64,000 nt of DNA from Roseiarcus sp963835215 (GCA_963835215.1 CAWIES010000004.1:930001-994000), one strand, 5' to 3'; shown: positions 7,815-17,408, counted from the first letter of the stretch. Notes: generated by a model from the letters alone, not told the origin. Numbers and translations: made by a program.

Positions 7815-8717
7815 ATGAGGAGGCGGATCGCGCTCGCGTTGTCGTTCGTTGCGGTCGCGGCGGTTGCCGCTTGGTTCGCCACCGCTCCTCGCGGCGTTAG
7901 CGCCGAAGTCGCCGCCGCGGTGTCGCAGCCGGGCGACCCTGAGGCTGGGCGGATTGTCTTTTACGTCGCTGGCTGCGAGTCGTGCCACATGTCGCCTGGC
8001 CAGAACGACCCGCTTCGTCTGGGCGGCGGCATGGAGCTGAAAACGCCGGTCGGCTCATTCTATCCGCCGAACATTTCTCCCGATCCCGCCGATGGGATCG
8101 GCGCGTGGAGCGCCGCTAACTTCGCCGACGCTCTTATGACCGGCGTCTCGCCGGACGGCGAGCACCTGTACCCGGCTTTTCCCTATACATCCTATGGCCG
8201 CATGTCGATCAAGGACGTGCGAGATCTCTACGCCTTCCTGCGCACAACGCCGGCGGTCTCGGGGCGTGCGCCTCCGCACGCGCTCGCCTTCCCGTTCTCG
8301 ATCCGCCGCGCCGTCGGATTTTGGAAACTCCTCTATATGCCGAAGATCGATCAGCCGCTCGCGATCGATCCAACGGAACAGGGCGCGCTCGGGCGCTATC
8401 TTGTCCAGGGGCCAGGGCATTGCGCCGAGTGTCATTCTCCACGCGATTTTCTAAACGGAATCATCGCTTCTCGCCGGTTGACCGGCGGTCCATTGCCGGA
8501 CGGCAAGGGCAAATCGCCCGACATTACGGCGCTCGGCCTCAAGGATTGGTCTGAAAGCGACGTTGAGGACGCGCTTTCGACCGGGCTCACCCCATCGGGC
8601 GACGTGCTCGGCGGTCCGATGGCGGCCGTGGTGCGAAGCCTCTCCCAGGCGCCTGCGCCCGACCTCGCGGCGATTGCTCATTACCTGAAGACCTACAAAG
8701 CCGGAGCAATGCCGTGA
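7815..8717 (+). CDS. Diheme c-type cytochrome
   Basis: A 300-residue exported protein with two heme-binding motifs, CESCH (Cys 54) and CAECH (Cys 203). Around them are GGMELKTPVGSFYPPNISPD and GPGHCAECHSPRDFLNG, which resemble the cytochrome subunits of membrane-bound alcohol and aldehyde dehydrogenases. An N-terminal signal or anchor helix is present (RRRIALALSFVAVAAVAAW). No dehydrogenase subunit is adjacent, so the electron donor is unknown. It is likely in one operon with the c556-type gene upstream. Confidence 0.88.
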   Translation: MRRRIALALSFVAVAAVAAWFATAPRGVSAEVAAAVSQPGDPEAGRIVFYVAGCESCHMSPGQNDPLRLGGGMELKTPVGSFYPPNISPDPADGIGAWSAANFADALMTGVSPDGEHLYPAFPYTSYGRMSIKDVRDLYAFLRTTPAVSGRAPPHALAFPFSIRRAVGFWKLLYMPKIDQPLAIDPTEQGALGRYLVQGPGHCAECHSPRDFLNGIIASRRLTGGPLPDGKGKSPDITALGLKDWSESDVEDALSTGLTPSGDVLGGPMAAVVRSLSQAPAPDLAAIAHYLKTYKAGAMP

Positions 8718-8881
8718 GGATTTGCTCGGACCGACAACGCCGCCGATCCTTTGCTCACCGCCTCGCTGGTCGCGCTCTGGCGCGGCAGATGTCGCCGCGC
8801 CCGCGCGCGACGCGGGCGAACTGAAGCGGCGGCGTCAGACGAGAATTTGACCGTTGAGGGCAAGACCGTCGGGCCGCCGCG

Positions 8882-10348
8882 TCAAGCCGGCGTCCCGAGG
8901 CCGCCCATCAGCATATATTTCATTTCGAGATATTCCTCGACGCCGTGGTGCGAGCCCTCGCGCCCGAGCCCGCTCTCCTTGACGCCGCCGAAGGGCGCCT
9001 CGGCGGTCGAAATGAGACCCTCGTTGATCCCAACCATGCCGTATTCGAGGCCTTCGGCGACCCGCCAGACACGGCCGATGTCGCGGGCGTAGAAATAGCA
9101 GGCGAGGCCGAACTCGGTGGCGTTGGCCATCTCGATCGCTTCTTCCTCGCTCTTGAAGCGGAACAGCGGCGCCACCGGACCAAAGGTCTCTTCGCGCGCG
9201 ACCAACATTGACGCCGTGACGTCGCGCAGCAGCGTCGGCTCGAAGAAGTTGCCGCCAAGCGCCTTGCCGCCGACGACCAGGCTAGCGCCCTTGGCGAGCG
9301 CATCGTCGATATGCTCCTGCACCTTGGCGACCGCGGCGCGGTTGATCAGCGGCCCGGTGGTGACGCCGGCCTCCGCGCCGTCGCCGACGCGCAATGTTTT
9401 CACAGCCGCGGCGAGCTTGGCGGCGAAGGCGTCGTAGACGCCGTCCTGCACCAGCAGACGGTTGGCGCACACGCATGTCTGGCCGGCGTTGCGGTATTTG
9501 GACGCCATCGCGCCCTCAACGGCTGCGTCGAGATCGGCGTCGTCGAACACGATGAAGGGCGCATTGCCGCCGAGCTCCAGTCCGAGCTTCTTGATCGAGG
9601 GCGCGCATTGCGCCATCAGCACGCGCCCAACCTCGGTCGAGCCGGTGAAGGTCAGGCCGCGCACGATCGGATTTGAAGTCATCTCGGCGCCGATTTCGCG
9701 CGCCGAGCCGGTCAGCACCGAGAACACGCCCGCGGGCACGCCGGCGCGCTCGGCGAGTTCCGCGATCGCCAGCGCCGACAGGGGCGTCTCGGCCGCCGGC
9801 TTGCAAACGAACGCGCAGCCCGCCGCCAGCGCCGGACCCGCCTTGCGGGTGATCATCGCGTTGGGGAAGTTCCACGGCGTGATCGCGGCGACGACGCCGA
9901 GCGGCTGCTTGATCACCAGCATCCGCGCATTCGGCCAGGGCGAGGGAATGGTCTCGCCGTAGATACGCTTGCCCTCTTCGGCGAAGAACTCGATGAAGGA
10001 AGCGCCATAGGCGATTTCGCCGCGCGATTCCGCCAGCGGCTTGCCCTGCTCCGCGGTCATGATGCGCGCGAGATCTTCCTGGTTCGCCATCATCAGGTCG
10101 AACCATTTGCGCAGGACGCCGGCGCGGTCCTTGGCGCTCTTTTTCGCCCACAGCTTCTGCGCCTTCTGCGCCGCCTCGATCGCTCGCCGCGTCTCTGCGG
10201 CGCCGAGCTTGGGCACGCGGCCGATCACGCTGTCGTCGGCCGGATTGGTGACGTCGATCATCGCCGCGCCGCCGATCCATTCGCCGGCGAGGTAGCATTT
10301 GTCTTTCAGGAGCGAGGGGTCTTTGAGCTGCAGTTTGGTCGAGGCCAT
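8882..10348 (-). CDS. gabD: Succinate-semialdehyde dehydrogenase (NADP+)
   Basis: A 488-residue aldehyde dehydrogenase that oxidises succinate semialdehyde to succinate. It shows ITPWNFPNAMITRK, TFTGSTEVGR, catalytic Glu in LELGGNAPFIVFDDAD, catalytic Cys in NAGQTCVCANR, and EAPFGGVKESGLGREG. LELGGNAPF with QTCVCANR is typical of GabD. The ATG at 10346-10348 gives a normal length. No GABA aminotransferase gene lies beside it. Confidence 0.9.
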   Translation of the reverse strand: MASTKLQLKDPSLLKDKCYLAGEWIGGAAMIDVTNPADDSVIGRVPKLGAAETRRAIEAAQKAQKLWAKKSAKDRAGVLRKWFDLMMANQEDLARIMTAEQGKPLAESRGEIAYGASFIEFFAEEGKRIYGETIPSPWPNARMLVIKQPLGVVAAITPWNFPNAMITRKAGPALAAGCAFVCKPAAETPLSALAIAELAERAGVPAGVFSVLTGSAREIGAEMTSNPIVRGLTFTGSTEVGRVLMAQCAPSIKKLGLELGGNAPFIVFDDADLDAAVEGAMASKYRNAGQTCVCANRLLVQDGVYDAFAAKLAAAVKTLRVGDGAEAGVTTGPLINRAAVAKVQEHIDDALAKGASLVVGGKALGGNFFEPTLLRDVTASMLVAREETFGPVAPLFRFKSEEEAIEMANATEFGLACYFYARDIGRVWRVAEGLEYGMVGINEGLISTAEAPFGGVKESGLGREGSHHGVEEYLEMKYMLMGGLGTPA

Positions 10349-10601
10349 CGCAAACGTCCGTCGGTCAGAGGGAGCGGAAAGGCGAAATCGTATTTGGCTG
10401 TTCGCTGAGGACAATATAAGCGGTCGCCGGCCCTCGCTGGCCAAATCGGCAAGGATGAGAATTGCCGGGTTCCGCGATTGCGCCTCGAGCCTGGTCAGGC
10501 CGAAATGGCGGATATTTCCCTTCAGGAACAGCCCGCGGGGCGCCGACTGGCGGCTTTCGCCGCGATCTGCTAGGAATTTGTCAGGGACAAGCACGGCGGC
10601 G

Positions 10602-10805
10602 ATGCGTTTCATCATTTCATCGGGCACGGACCTCCGACCGATCGTTGATCGGCGCGAGCGCGCGCGCGAAGCGCGTGACCTCGTGCGCTCCCTGGTGCGG
10701 CAGAAGCGGCCGAACGTGCGCATTCGCGACGGCGACGGGCGTTTCGTTTCGCTGACTGCCCTTGAGCGGCTCGCCGCGCAAGAAGCGCCGATCCACCCTC
10801 ACTAG
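10602..10805 (+). CDS. Small hypothetical protein
   Basis: A possible 67-residue basic, arginine-rich protein, with segments RERAREARDLVRSLVRQKRP and VRIRDGDGRFVSLTALERLA. It reads as a coherent helix-strand-helix sequence and ends in TAG just before the convergent LysM gene. I recognise no family, and there is only a weak ribosome binding site (CAGGGACA). It might be spurious. Confidence 0.4.
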   Translation: MRFIISSGTDLRPIVDRRERAREARDLVRSLVRQKRPNVRIRDGDGRFVSLTALERLAAQEAPIHPH

Positions 10806-10813
10806 CCGGCGCC

Positions 10814-12406
10814 TCACTTCGCCGGCGCAGCCTGCGGCACCACGAAGATCTGACCGACGTAAATCAGGTTCGGATCGTGGATCTGCGTGGAGTTGGCGCT
10901 GTAGAGGTCGGCGTAGCGCAGGCCGTCGCCATAGAAGTGGCGCGCCAGATCCCACAGATTGTCGCCCTTGACCACCGTGAGCGTGCGCACCTCGGCGACG
11001 ACCGGGTGCGCGGTGGTCGCGACCGGCGCCTCGGCGACCGGGGTCGAAGCTGGCTCGGCGGTGGTTGTCGGCGGGGCGGGCGGCGCGGCGACAGTCGCGG
11101 AGGCTGCTGGCGCCGGCGTAGCGGCGGGCGAAGACGGCGTGGGCGTCGGCGCGAGTGCGGCCACGCTCGCGGTTGGCGTCGGCTCGGCCGCCGGAGTGGC
11201 GTTCGCGGCCAACGACCGCGCGCTGGCGACCGCGGCAGGCGTGGCGGGCGGAGACGCGAGCGGCGCCGCAGCCTGCGAGGGCGACGCCTGCGGCGCGGCG
11301 ACTTGCGGCGCAGACGCAAGCGGCGCCGCGGCCGGCGCCGCAGCGACTTGCGAGGGCGACGCTTGCGGCGTGGCGGCCGGAGACGGCGAAGCCTGCGGCG
11401 CGGCGACGATGGCGGCGGCCTCGCGTTGCGGATAGACGAACGGCGCGTCGGCGTGCGCCACCTTCGCCCCGGCGGCGTCGACGATCTCCGCCTGGAGGAC
11501 GTAATCGCCCGGGGTGAGCCCGCGCTGGATCGTCAGGCTCCACTTGCCGTCGGGACCGGCGACCGCTTCGGCAAGCAGAGTGTCGTTGAGCCGCAGGCGA
11601 ATATTGGCCCCCGGCGGCGCCGAACCCTCCGCCTCGAGCCCGGCCGGATCGACTGCTCGCACGCTGGCGACGACGATCTCCCCAGCCGCGCTCGCGGCTG
11701 GGCTCGGCGCCGCGGCGGGCGGGCTGGCGGGCGTCGTCGGCCTGGCGGCGACGACGACTTTGGGCGGCGCAGGGAGAGTCTGGGGCGGCGGCGACGCCAC
11801 GGCCGGCGTCGGGGTTGCGGCGGCGACTGCTGTTGGCGTGGGCGCGGCGGACGCGAGAGCCGCTGGCGCCGCAGGCACGGCGGCGACCGCCACCGACGCC
11901 GAGGGCTTGGCCACGACCGCCGCTCCAGTGACCTCGGCGACATAGACGTCGGACACGAGCGGCGGCGCGCCGCCGACCTTGGCCGATAGCCGCAAAGGAT
12001 GGCTGCCGGGGCTCAATGTGGGCGGCAGAATGACGAATTCACCTGAAAAATCCGCGGTCGCCTCGCCAATTTGATGGTCGCCGTCGTTGAGGACGATTGC
12101 GGCGTTGGGGGCGGCGCGCCCCGCGACAACGGTGTCGCCGCTCGGCTCGATCCGCACCACGTCGAAGGCGGGCGTCGCGACCGGCGCGGGCGCGGCGGCG
12201 GCCGTCGCGGGCGCGGGCGTTGGCGCGGAAGGGGCGACCGGCGAGGCCGCGGCGGAGGGCGTCGGCGCGGCGGCGACAGCCGCAGGCGTGGGCGCAGACC
12301 CGGCCTCATCAAGCTTCGATTTCAGCATAAACACGTAGACGGCCACGGCCGCGATAATGGCGGCGGCAATCCCACGCACGACGTAGAGCAATGTTCTCGA
12401 ACTCAT
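10814..12406 (-). CDS. LysM-domain envelope protein with Ala/Pro-rich linkers
   Basis: A 530-residue protein. An N-terminal membrane anchor (LLYVVRGIAAAIIAAVAVYVF) is followed by a low-complexity Ala/Pro linker, a beta-rich Ig-like segment (GDTVVAGRAAPNAAIVLNDG), a second linker and Ig-like segment (AEGSAPPGANIRLRLNDTLL), and then a long linker with repeated PQASPS/PSQAA motifs. The C-terminus is a single LysM domain (VVKGDNLWDLARHFYGDG to DPNLIYVGQIFVVP). It probably binds peptidoglycan in the periplasm. The ATG at 12404-12406 follows GGAGGG; an upstream GTG is possible. Confidence 0.85.
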   Translation of the reverse strand: MSSRTLLYVVRGIAAAIIAAVAVYVFMLKSKLDEAGSAPTPAAVAAAPTPSAAASPVAPSAPTPAPATAAAAPAPVATPAFDVVRIEPSGDTVVAGRAAPNAAIVLNDGDHQIGEATADFSGEFVILPPTLSPGSHPLRLSAKVGGAPPLVSDVYVAEVTGAAVVAKPSASVAVAAVPAAPAALASAAPTPTAVAAATPTPAVASPPPQTLPAPPKVVVAARPTTPASPPAAAPSPAASAAGEIVVASVRAVDPAGLEAEGSAPPGANIRLRLNDTLLAEAVAGPDGKWSLTIQRGLTPGDYVLQAEIVDAAGAKVAHADAPFVYPQREAAAIVAAPQASPSPAATPQASPSQVAAAPAAAPLASAPQVAAPQASPSQAAAPLASPPATPAAVASARSLAANATPAAEPTPTASVAALAPTPTPSSPAATPAPAASATVAAPPAPPTTTAEPASTPVAEAPVATTAHPVVAEVRTLTVVKGDNLWDLARHFYGDGLRYADLYSANSTQIHDPNLIYVGQIFVVPQAAPAK

Positions 12407-12674
12407 CGGCGCCACCCTCCCCGACCCGCACCATAGATCGCCCGGCTAAGTCGAGGCAACGCGCAGCGGCCCGATCCGATATTCTTCGATCGCGGCGACA
12501 ATTCCGTAACTGTGCGGCAGGATTCCCCGCCGCGCCATCCGTCGCCATGCAGTCTTAGCGGCTCCTTTAGCAGTTCATTTACTGTGCAAGTGGCATCTCA
12601 AAGTGAAGCTAGGCTCAGCGCGTCGCTTCGGCGGCGTCGGCCCGGCCGCAGATTCGACCGACGCGAGATTGGCC

Positions 12675-14177
12675 ATGCGCTTCTTCCGCCCCAAAGGTTT
12701 CCTGGCCGATCGACGCGGCAATGTCGCGATGATGTACGCGCTGGTGCTGCCGGTGCTGATCTTCGGCGCCGGATTTGCGATCGACTACACCCACGCGATG
12801 CAGGTGCAGACCGATCTCGACGCTGCCGCCGACGCGGCGGTGCTTGCCGCATTGACGCCGAACATGATGCAACAGTCCGACACCACGGCGCAGACGGCGG
12901 CGCAGAACATGTTTAACGCCGAGGCCTCCATCATCCCCTCCCTGATCGTTGGCAAGACCAACCTCACCGTCACGATCACCAATCCCGGCAACAGCGCCCT
13001 CAATCGCACGGTCGTGGTGAGTTACACCGCCGCCAATTCCAACATCTTCAGCGGCATTCTTGGCTATTCGGCGCTGCAAGTCGCGGGCACCTCCACCGCC
13101 AGTTCGTCGCTCGCGCCCAATGTCGATTTTTATCTGCTGCTCGACAATTCGCCGTCGATGGCGTTGCCGGCGACCACAACTGGCGTCAGCCTCTTGCAAT
13201 CGCTGACCACCAAACAGGAGAGCGGCGGCTGCGCTTTCGCCTGCCACGAGGTGAGCACGGGCGGCGACACGACGGGCAACCCCTACTGGAACCCGAGCAA
13301 CACTTCGGAGAATTGCACCGGCGCCCCGAGCGGCTTGACCAATGTCGGATGCATACAGATGGACAATTACCAGGTCGCGAAATCCAACGGCCTCACTCTG
13401 CGCATCGACGAACTCAATACCGGCGTCACAACTCTGATGTCGACGGCCTCCACGACGACCAGTTCGTCGCCGCAGTCGCCGCCGCCCGCCTATCGTTTCG
13501 CCGCCAACTCAATCGATGCGACCTACCAAACCGGCTTCACCTCGCTGATGAGCCTGACGTCGAACTTTGTGTCGGGATGGAACACCGCCTCGCCCAATTT
13601 CCAGTTGATGAAAATGTGGTCGAACAATGACGCCTGCACCCCCGGAAATAGCGGCGCCATCCCGAGCACCACCGCCAACGACGCGCTCTATTGCACGGGA
13701 GGAACCGGCACCAACGACCAGGAAACCAATCTCGACGGCGTCATGACCAGCGTCAACACGCTGATGCCCTTGCCCGGCCTGGGAACCAATACCGTCGGCG
13801 ACACGCCGCAGGAGGTGTTGTTCATCGTCACCGACGGCGTCGCGGACGAGCAGAACGCGAGCTGCACCGGCACGACGAGCGGCAGCGGCCGTTGCTATGA
13901 GCCGATTAACATCACGCAGTGCACGGCGATCAAGGCTCGCGGCATTCGCATCGCGGTGCTCTACACGACCTATCTCGCGGTGACGAACGACAACTGGTAC
14001 AACAGCTACGTCGAGCCGATCAACGTCAATCCGGTCAGCAACTCGCAAATCAGGGACAATCTTGAAGCCTGTGCGTCGACCAACCTCTACGCCGAGGCGG
14101 GCGTCGGCGACGATCTCGGCGCGGCGCTGACCAATTTGTTCAACACGGTCACCAACACCGCGCATCTGACGAACTGA
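12675..14177 (+). CDS. TadG-like pilus assembly protein with VWA domain
   Basis: A 500-residue protein. Its N-terminus has the Tad signature RRGNVAMMYALVLPVLIFGAG (prepilin-like hydrophobic helix) then DYTHAMQVQTDLDAAADAA. A von Willebrand A-like domain follows, with MIDAS-type DNSPSMALPAT (DxSxS) and LFIVTDGVADE. TadG-like proteins support Flp/Tad pili or related secretion. I take the ATG at 12675. Two TadE-like genes face it from the other strand, but no tadA/B/C or flp genes are present, so this is an orphan set. Confidence 0.85.
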   Translation: MRFFRPKGFLADRRGNVAMMYALVLPVLIFGAGFAIDYTHAMQVQTDLDAAADAAVLAALTPNMMQQSDTTAQTAAQNMFNAEASIIPSLIVGKTNLTVTITNPGNSALNRTVVVSYTAANSNIFSGILGYSALQVAGTSTASSSLAPNVDFYLLLDNSPSMALPATTTGVSLLQSLTTKQESGGCAFACHEVSTGGDTTGNPYWNPSNTSENCTGAPSGLTNVGCIQMDNYQVAKSNGLTLRIDELNTGVTTLMSTASTTTSSSPQSPPPAYRFAANSIDATYQTGFTSLMSLTSNFVSGWNTASPNFQLMKMWSNNDACTPGNSGAIPSTTANDALYCTGGTGTNDQETNLDGVMTSVNTLMPLPGLGTNTVGDTPQEVLFIVTDGVADEQNASCTGTTSGSGRCYEPINITQCTAIKARGIRIAVLYTTYLAVTNDNWYNSYVEPINVNPVSNSQIRDNLEACASTNLYAEAGVGDDLGAALTNLFNTVTNTAHLTN

Positions 14178-14513
14178 GCGGCGCGCGGCTCTGTGCTTGC
14201 TCGCGACGCCGGCGGGCGATCGTTTCAAATCGAGCGCAGCCCAGGCGCGCAACCCGAGCGACACATCTGGCGACCCGAGCGGCGACATGCTCCTCATCCC
14301 CGCACGATCGGGGATCGGGCGGCGGCCGAGGGCATTGTAGCGGGACGGCCGGATCCCCGCTTGCGCGGGCACGATGTTGGCGCGGGCTGCGGCAAGCTCG
14401 GGCGTCAGCGCTGCATCGAAGTTTGCGGGGAGATGACCGGGCGCCAAACGCGGCGCGCCTAAGCACAATGGTCGTCGGAGACAGGTCGTGGAAAGCGATC
14501 AGACGGGCCTGTG
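14178..14513. repeat. Noncoding gap with a degenerate palindromic repeat
   Basis: A 336-bp gap between convergent genes. Within 14297-14376 it holds CCCCGCACGATCGGGG and GATCCCCGCTTGCGCGGG, which belong to a GGATCCCCGC-type palindromic intergenic repeat common in proteobacteria. I see no gene and no clear T-tailed terminator in the gap. Confidence 0.5.
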
Positions 14514-15131
14514 CTACTGCCCGACCAGCATGGCGAGGCTCGGAGCCTGACGCGGCGTCAGATAGATCGCGTCGTGCAGGGTCATTGCCGTGAGCGACAT
14601 ATAGAAGTTGAGCGGCGTGTAATTGTAGTAGGCCTCGCCAAGCACGAAATAATTGCCCTGCTGACCAGTTCCCATGCCCGGAGGCAGGGTAATCTCAGTG
14701 CCGGCCGCGCGTGCGACCCCGCCGTTGTAGGGCTCGCTCCAAATAACTTTGGCGGTGAGCTGGTCGGAATTGACCAACACTTCCGAGGCCACCATCGTCA
14801 GGTTCGCCGCCGTATAGGGCGTCATCACCGACGAGGCGACCGAAAGATCGGTGTCGATCGCAGATTGGGCGAGCGAGGGCTGGCTGCTGACCATCGTCGG
14901 CTGCGACTGGGTAATGAGATCGGTGACGGTGCGCGCGGTCAATGACACCTTGCGTTGGATGTTGAAGGCTTCGGCGCCGTAGAGGAGCAGCGCGAACATG
15001 GTCATCGCGATCGGCAGGATCAGCGCACCCTCGACCGCCGCGGTGGCGCGTGTGTCCCCGCGCAGCGCGCGCCCGGCGCGCGCCGCCCGGCCCAAAAGCG
15101 AAATGCAAGAGTGCGCGGGCGATTGGCTCAT
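14514..15131 (-). CDS. TadE-like pilus assembly protein (second of pair)
   Basis: A 205-residue protein with the TadE pattern RATAAVEGALILPIAMTMFALLLYG, a prepilin-like helix with Glu in the E+5-like position, then a periplasmic domain. It is thought to act as a minor pilin-like component of Tad systems. Its start overlaps the stop of the upstream gene (ATGA at 15128-15131), indicating translational coupling. It is convergent with the TadG-like gene. Confidence 0.82.
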   Translation of the reverse strand: MSQSPAHSCISLLGRAARAGRALRGDTRATAAVEGALILPIAMTMFALLLYGAEAFNIQRKVSLTARTVTDLITQSQPTMVSSQPSLAQSAIDTDLSVASSVMTPYTAANLTMVASEVLVNSDQLTAKVIWSEPYNGGVARAAGTEITLPPGMGTGQQGNYFVLGEAYYNYTPLNFYMSLTAMTLHDAIYLTPRQAPSLAMLVGQ

Positions 15132-15667
15132 TTCGGCTCGACCCGGAAAACCTGGGTGGACATCATCAGATAGGTGCCGTTGCCGAGGTTGGCGAAATTG
15201 AAACCGAGCGGGAGGCCGATCACCGGCCACTGATAGAGAACCTGCAGGATGCCGATCTGTCCCGGCGTGGGTTGCGTATAGGGCAAGGTGGTGGACAGCG
15301 CGCCGTTGGAGCTGAAGCTCGGCGCGGCGGTGCTGATCGAGGTCATCGATGTCGCCTGCGACAGACCGACCATGACGCCGCTGCAGGTGAAGAGCGCCGT
15401 CATGTTGGCGCAGACCGCGCTCTGGAACTGCGAGACCGTCAATGTGCCCGTCTGATTGGTAAGCACCTGGCGCGCCGCTTCCTCGGTCGCGGTCTCGAGA
15501 TAGGCGTTAGCGATATAGATGAGCGCGCATTGCGCGGTGGCGAAGATCAGAACGACGAAAATCGGCGCAATAATCGCGAACTCGGCCGCGGGGCCGCCAC
15601 CGACGCTGCGCGCAAAATCCGCCGCGGCGCGGCGGCTTGTCGCGAAGAGATGGCGGAAAAAGCGCAT
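15128..15667 (-). CDS. TadE-like pilus assembly protein (first of pair)
   Basis: A 179-residue protein. GGGPAAEFAIIAPIFVVLIFATAQ is a prepilin-like N-terminal helix, followed by ANAYLETATEEAARQV, the usual TadE continuation. The rest is a low-similarity periplasmic domain with two Cys. It is the first gene of a two-gene unit with the TadE-like gene downstream (4-bp overlap). Confidence 0.82.
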   Translation of the reverse strand: MRFFRHLFATSRRAAADFARSVGGGPAAEFAIIAPIFVVLIFATAQCALIYIANAYLETATEEAARQVLTNQTGTLTVSQFQSAVCANMTALFTCSGVMVGLSQATSMTSISTAAPSFSSNGALSTTLPYTQPTPGQIGILQVLYQWPVIGLPLGFNFANLGNGTYLMMSTQVFRVEPK

Positions 15668-15866
15668 GGTTCAACTTCGAGGCCAGGTTCGGAGCCCGCA
15701 CTCTGGCAGTCAGGGATTACGGGAGCGTTACGCGCATCGGCGAAATCGGCGGGTATTTGGGCGGTTCGGGCGCGTTGCGCGCGCGGGACGACCCCCTGAA
15801 GGCCGGCAGGGGTTGACGAACCGGCCCGCCGGTCGCCACTAGTGCGCCCTGAACCCCTCGAGCCCG

Positions 15867-16748
15867 ATGACCCTCTCCTCCGCCGATCTCGTCGCCTTGC
15901 TCGATGTTGAGCCGATCGGCCCGGACCGCTATGTCGCGCGTTCGCCGACCGGCGGCTGGTCGCGGATCTATGGTGGCCAAGTGATCGCCCAGTCGCTGGT
16001 CGCTGCTTCGCGCACCGTGGTCGGGCGCGCTCCCCACTCCCTGCACGCCTATTTCCTGCTCGCGGGCGATCCCAGCGAACCGATCGTGCTCGAAGTCGAA
16101 CGCCTGCGCGACGGGCGCAGTTTCTCGACCCGCCGGGTGGTCGCCCGTCAACGCGATGCGGCGATTTTCGTTCTCTCGGCCTCCTACCAGGTCGCCGAGT
16201 TGGGGCCCGACCACCAGGCGACGATGCCGGTCGCGCCGCCGCCGGAAAAGTCGATCGACCTGCGCGGGGCGATCGCCGCCTTGGGCGAAGGCGCGGGCAA
16301 GCGGCTGCAGGCCCTCAACGACCGCATCCAGCCGATCGAGTTCCGCCCGATCGACCTTGCCCGCTACGCGCCATTGCCGGCCGGCGCCAAGCGCGAGCCG
16401 CGCCAGTCGGTGTGGATTCGCATCAACGGCCCCCTACCCGACGATCCCGCGATCCACGCCGCCGCCCTGGCCTATCTTTCCGACATGACGCTGATCGACA
16501 CCGCGCTGATCGCCCACGGTCATGCGATATTCGATGGCCGCCATCAGGTCGCCAGCCTCGATCACGCGCTGTGGCTGCATCGCCCCTGCCGCGCCGACGA
16601 GTGGTTGCTCTACGTTCAGGACAGTCCCAGCGCCCAAGGCGCTCGGGGCCTCACGCGCGGCGAATTGTTCACGCGCGAGGGCGTTCTGGCGGCCAGCGTC
16701 GCCCAGGAAGGGCTAATTCGCCCGGTGCGCGCCACCCCGCCAGCCTGA
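15867..16748 (+). CDS. tesB: Acyl-CoA thioesterase II
   Basis: A 293-residue double hot-dog enzyme that hydrolyses acyl-CoA to free fatty acid and CoA. Visible family motifs are RIYGGQVIAQSLVAA, HSLHAYFLLAGDP, RDGRSFSTRRVVA, then in the second half LAYLSDMTLIDTAL, ASLDHALWLHRP and GLTRGELFTREG. The catalytic Asp (YLSDMTL) and Thr/Gln region are intact, and the length is normal for TesB. It stands alone between the TadE genes and glnK. Confidence 0.92.
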   Translation: MTLSSADLVALLDVEPIGPDRYVARSPTGGWSRIYGGQVIAQSLVAASRTVVGRAPHSLHAYFLLAGDPSEPIVLEVERLRDGRSFSTRRVVARQRDAAIFVLSASYQVAELGPDHQATMPVAPPPEKSIDLRGAIAALGEGAGKRLQALNDRIQPIEFRPIDLARYAPLPAGAKREPRQSVWIRINGPLPDDPAIHAAALAYLSDMTLIDTALIAHGHAIFDGRHQVASLDHALWLHRPCRADEWLLYVQDSPSAQGARGLTRGELFTREGVLAASVAQEGLIRPVRATPPA

Positions 16749-16871
16749 CCAGAAATTAGGCGCCTTAAATTTAATCATTATGTACAGGAGCTGCCGCCGA
16801 ACGCGGCAGGACCGGCTTGCGCCGGGCAAAATAACATCATTGTCATTGAGTTACTCAGGCCCCCCGGCCGC

Positions 16872-16886
16872 TGGCACGCCCCTTGT
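16872..16886 (+). promoter_or_regulatory. Sigma-54 (RpoN) promoter for glnK-amtB
   Basis: TGGCAC at 16872-16877 and TTGT at 16883-16886 match the -24/-12 consensus TGGCAC-N5-TTGC in all but the last base. It lies about 110 bp before the glnK ATG. NtrC-activated sigma-54 promoters are the rule for glnK-amtB in proteobacteria. A weak palindrome TTGCGCCGGGCAA further upstream could be part of an activator site. Confidence 0.75.
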
Positions 16887-16995
16887 AAGAGCCATACCGA
16901 ACCGCGCGCGCTTCGCGTCCGGTCGACACTTTGCACGAGGGGAGGCGCGGTTCGGCATCGGTCCGCGCCGCGCTCTCAAAAACGGGGCGAGGCTC

Positions 16996-17334
16996 ATGAA
17001 AATTGTAATGGCGATCATTAAGCCGTTCAAACTCGAGGAGGTGCGCGACGCGCTCACCGCCATCGGGGTGCACGGCCTGACGGTGACGGAAGTGAAGGGT
17101 TATGGCCGACAGAAAGGTCATACCGAGATTTATCGCGGCGCAGAATACGCGGTCAGCTTTCTGCCGAAGCTGAAAATCGAAGTCGCGGTCAACGCCGAGC
17201 TTGTCGACAAGGTGATCGACGCAATCGTCGCGGCCGCACGGACCGGCCAGATCGGCGATGGCAAGATTTTCGTCACCTCCATCGAGTCGGCCATCCGCAT
17301 TCGCACCGGCGAGAAGGACAAGGACGCCCTCTGA
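16996..17334 (+). CDS. glnK: Nitrogen regulatory protein PII
   Basis: A 112-residue trimeric signal protein that senses 2-oxoglutarate and ATP/ADP and controls ammonium uptake and nitrogen gene regulation. It has MKIVMAIIKPFKLEEVRDAL, the T loop with the uridylylation Tyr (KGHTEIYRGAEY), the B loop TGQIGDGKIFV and the C loop RIRTGE. The gene directly precedes amtB, so I call it glnK rather than glnB. The ATG at 16996 follows GGGGCGAGG. Confidence 0.93.
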   Translation: MKIVMAIIKPFKLEEVRDALTAIGVHGLTVTEVKGYGRQKGHTEIYRGAEYAVSFLPKLKIEVAVNAELVDKVIDAIVAAARTGQIGDGKIFVTSIESAIRIRTGEKDKDAL

Positions 17335-17408
17335 GGCGCCCCCTGCGCCTGCCGTTCCCTTTCAATCGGAGATTTCAACGATGAAATCTGACTCGGTTTC
17401 TCAAAGGC

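Noticed and set aside
8751..9092. A 113-codon open frame downstream of the diheme cytochrome
   Set aside because: Mostly antisense to gabD, with no recognisable features or ribosome binding site.
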